From an uncultured Saccharospirillaceae bacterium (GTDB lineage Bacteria; Pseudomonadota; Gammaproteobacteria; Pseudomonadales; Natronospirillaceae): a DNA stretch of 44,959 nucleotides. The DNA lies in assembly GCA_913063165.1 (NCBI GenBank), contig CAJXZL010000018.1:1-44959 (forward strand), given 5' to 3'. Position 1 is the stretch's first letter. Every line of letters begins with the position of its first letter. Positions 44,184 to 44,959 of the stretch are shown piece after piece. The notes under the pieces are model-generated. The model was not told the DNA's origin, did not search any database, and saw only the letters and a program-made list of their open reading frames with translations. The translations under genes were made by a program, and so were the position numbers.

Positions 44184-44450
44184 TCTGTTGTCCTCAGTGT
44201 TGCACTGTTGAACATTTTTTGGGTAGGAATGCACATAAGTAAGTTCTAAATTAGAGATGTATTAATAATAGCAATCTAATATACAAAGTGGTGTTTGATT
44301 GCATGACGCTAATCAATTTTCGATTCGATTTTTTTACCCTTTCTTGACGAATGCACTAGGGGGATTTGAATCGTTCGACGAACTGACAGGCGTATTGGGA
44401 GGAACAAGATAGGAAATTATAAAAAACTCTTTTTTTTCAATAAGTTATTG
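44184..44450. other. 267-bp leader and promoter region upstream of the otr operon
   Basis: It separates the otr start from the tRNA promoter. It is AT-rich, with no gene visible. On the minus strand a TATATT at 44283-44278 could be a -10 element and lacks a good -35 match; an inverted repeat overlaps the expected -35 position (44295-44316, listed separately). The picture suggests an activator-dependent promoter. Confidence 0.5.
44295..44316. promoter_or_regulatory. Inverted repeat TTGATT-N10-AATCAA upstream of otr
   Basis: A perfect 6-bp inverted repeat with a 10-bp spacer, centred near 44305, about 34 bp upstream of the predicted transcription start of the otr operon. The half-sites resemble FNR halves (TTGAT) but the spacing is too wide for FNR, which needs four bases. 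It is a candidate activator site for the operon. Confidence 0.4.
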
Positions 44451-44479
44451 TTGACATCCCCCGCTTCGATCTCTACTAT
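44451..44479 (+). promoter_or_regulatory. Strong sigma70 promoter of the initiator tRNA gene
   Basis: TTGACA (44451-44456), a 17-nt spacer and TACTAT (44474-44479) precede the tRNA by 31 bp. The sequence after the -10 is GCGCG, a GC-rich discriminator of the kind linked to stringent control of stable RNA genes. A 7-bp inverted repeat CGTTGTC-N7-GACAACG (44486-44506) fills the 5' leader. Confidence 0.9.
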
Positions 44480-44510
44480 GCGCGTCGTTGTCAGCAAACG
44501 ACAACGTTGT

Positions 44511-44578
<68 letters not shown>

Positions 44579-44587
<9 letters not shown>

Positions 44588-44708
44588 AAATTTCAAAAGA
44601 AAAGACTAACCGAAAGGTTGGTCTTTTTTTTGGAATATTTTTATGTGGGGGTGATTATTTTAACTTACCCAAGTTCACCGATTGCGACAGCAATCAGCAA
44701 CGAGCCGG
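44579..44708. repeat. Direct repeat copy A: tRNA 3' end, terminator and downstream sequence
   Basis: Positions 44579-44708 recur at 44829-44959 with a single-base length difference in the T-tract (8 versus 9). The copy begins with the last nine bases of the tRNA (CCGCTACCA) and runs through the terminator and a small hairpin GATTGC-GACA-GCAATC. It stops at the window edge only because the sequence ends there. Confidence 0.95.
44600..44631 (+). terminator. Intrinsic terminator of the initiator tRNA gene
   Basis: AAAAGACTAACC, a GAAA loop and GGTTGGTCTTTT form a 12-bp stem with one G-U pair, ending in an 8-nt T-tract. The GNRA loop is characteristic of very stable hairpins. An almost identical copy lies 250 bp downstream (about 44850-44882, with one additional T). 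Confidence 0.93.
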
Positions 44709-44828
44709 AATGGCGAAGCCCGAAGGGGCGGAAAATCCCTAAAGGATTTACCGCTTCACTCTTGCCAATCCGTAAGGCATTTGCATTCTAATACCCGACC
44801 CATAATCTTGCCGCGAGTCGTCGCACCG

Positions 44829-44959
44829 CCGCTACCAAAATTTCAAAAGAAAAGACTAACCGAAAGGTTGGTCTTTTTTTTTGGAATATTTTTATGTGGG
44901 GGTGATTATTTTAACTTACCCAAGTTCACCGATTGCGACAGCAATCAGCAACGAGCCGG
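44829..44959. repeat. Direct repeat copy B (runs off the window end)
   Basis: Copy of 44579-44708 at an offset of 250-251 bp. It is preceded by sequence that is not a complete tRNA. The intervening 44709-44828 holds another stem (GCGGAAAATCC / GGATTTACCGC near 44728-44754) and no convincing gene. Confidence 0.95.

Noticed and set aside
44295-44316. FNR box upstream of otr
   Set aside because: The half-sites are TTGATT and AATCAA, but FNR needs TTGAT-N4-ATCAA; here the spacer is 10 bases.

Overview
The window is a 45-kb stretch of a Gammaproteobacterium chromosome, probably a marine or sediment lineage near the Oceanospirillales/Pseudomonadales. The assignment rests on gene content: a complete recC-recB-recD operon, sbcB, serB with two ACT-like domains placed next to a YtjB/AhpA-type gene, a class I fumarase, YbbN/CnoX, diheme cytochromes c4 and an initiator tRNA of the gammaproteobacterial type. 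I cannot name a genus from sequence alone. The most striking property is the density of c-type cytochromes: I count 39 CXXCH haem-binding motifs in eight proteins, clustered at the two ends.

Left block (1-8442, all on the minus strand). Transcription runs from about 8442 towards 1. A duplicated diheme cytochrome c4, a small lipoprotein and a second diheme cytochrome come first. Then follows a tight cluster: two paralogous triheme c7-type cytochromes, an NHL beta-propeller lipoprotein, ResB and CcsA (System II cytochrome c maturation), and a very large multiheme cytochrome (9 haems visible) that runs off the left edge. This looks like a periplasmic or outer-surface electron conduit with its own haem-ligation machinery.

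Middle (8838-37001) is mostly housekeeping. It holds a rhodanese lipoprotein, apt and an AzgA-type purine permease. Next is a self-contained, TetR-regulated export operon (MMPL/RND transporter, LolA-like protein, outer-membrane beta-barrel, TetR), driven by a textbook promoter overlapped by a perfect palindromic operator. serB, a 59-residue small protein, a YtjB/AhpA-type membrane protein and a Rieske protein follow. The remainder is recD/recB/recC, ybbN, a large M16-type protein that has lost its zinc motif, a class I fumarase, an enoyl-CoA hydratase/isomerase and sbcB.

Right block (37131-44183, minus strand) is a seven-gene operon ending in a clear terminator. In transcription order it encodes an octaheme tetrathionate-reductase-family cytochrome (Otr), a membrane-anchored heptaheme cytochrome, two YeeE/YedE sulfur-transport half-proteins (the second fused to a rhodanese domain lacking its catalytic Cys and ending in Gly-Gly-Cys-Gly), a pentaheme NrfB-like cytochrome, an NrfC-like 4x[4Fe-4S] protein and an NrfD-like quinol-interacting membrane protein. 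The proposed logic is quinol -> NrfD/NrfC -> pentaheme -> octaheme (and heptaheme) -> a sulfur oxyanion, with transport and sulfur-carrier functions built in. This operon, with its unusual carrier-like transporter tail, is the best candidate in the window for an undescribed system.

Right edge (44451-44959): an initiator tRNA gene with a near-consensus promoter and terminator. It is followed by an approximately 250-bp-period direct repeat that re-uses the last bases of the tRNA, its terminator and the downstream sequence, and that continues beyond the window.
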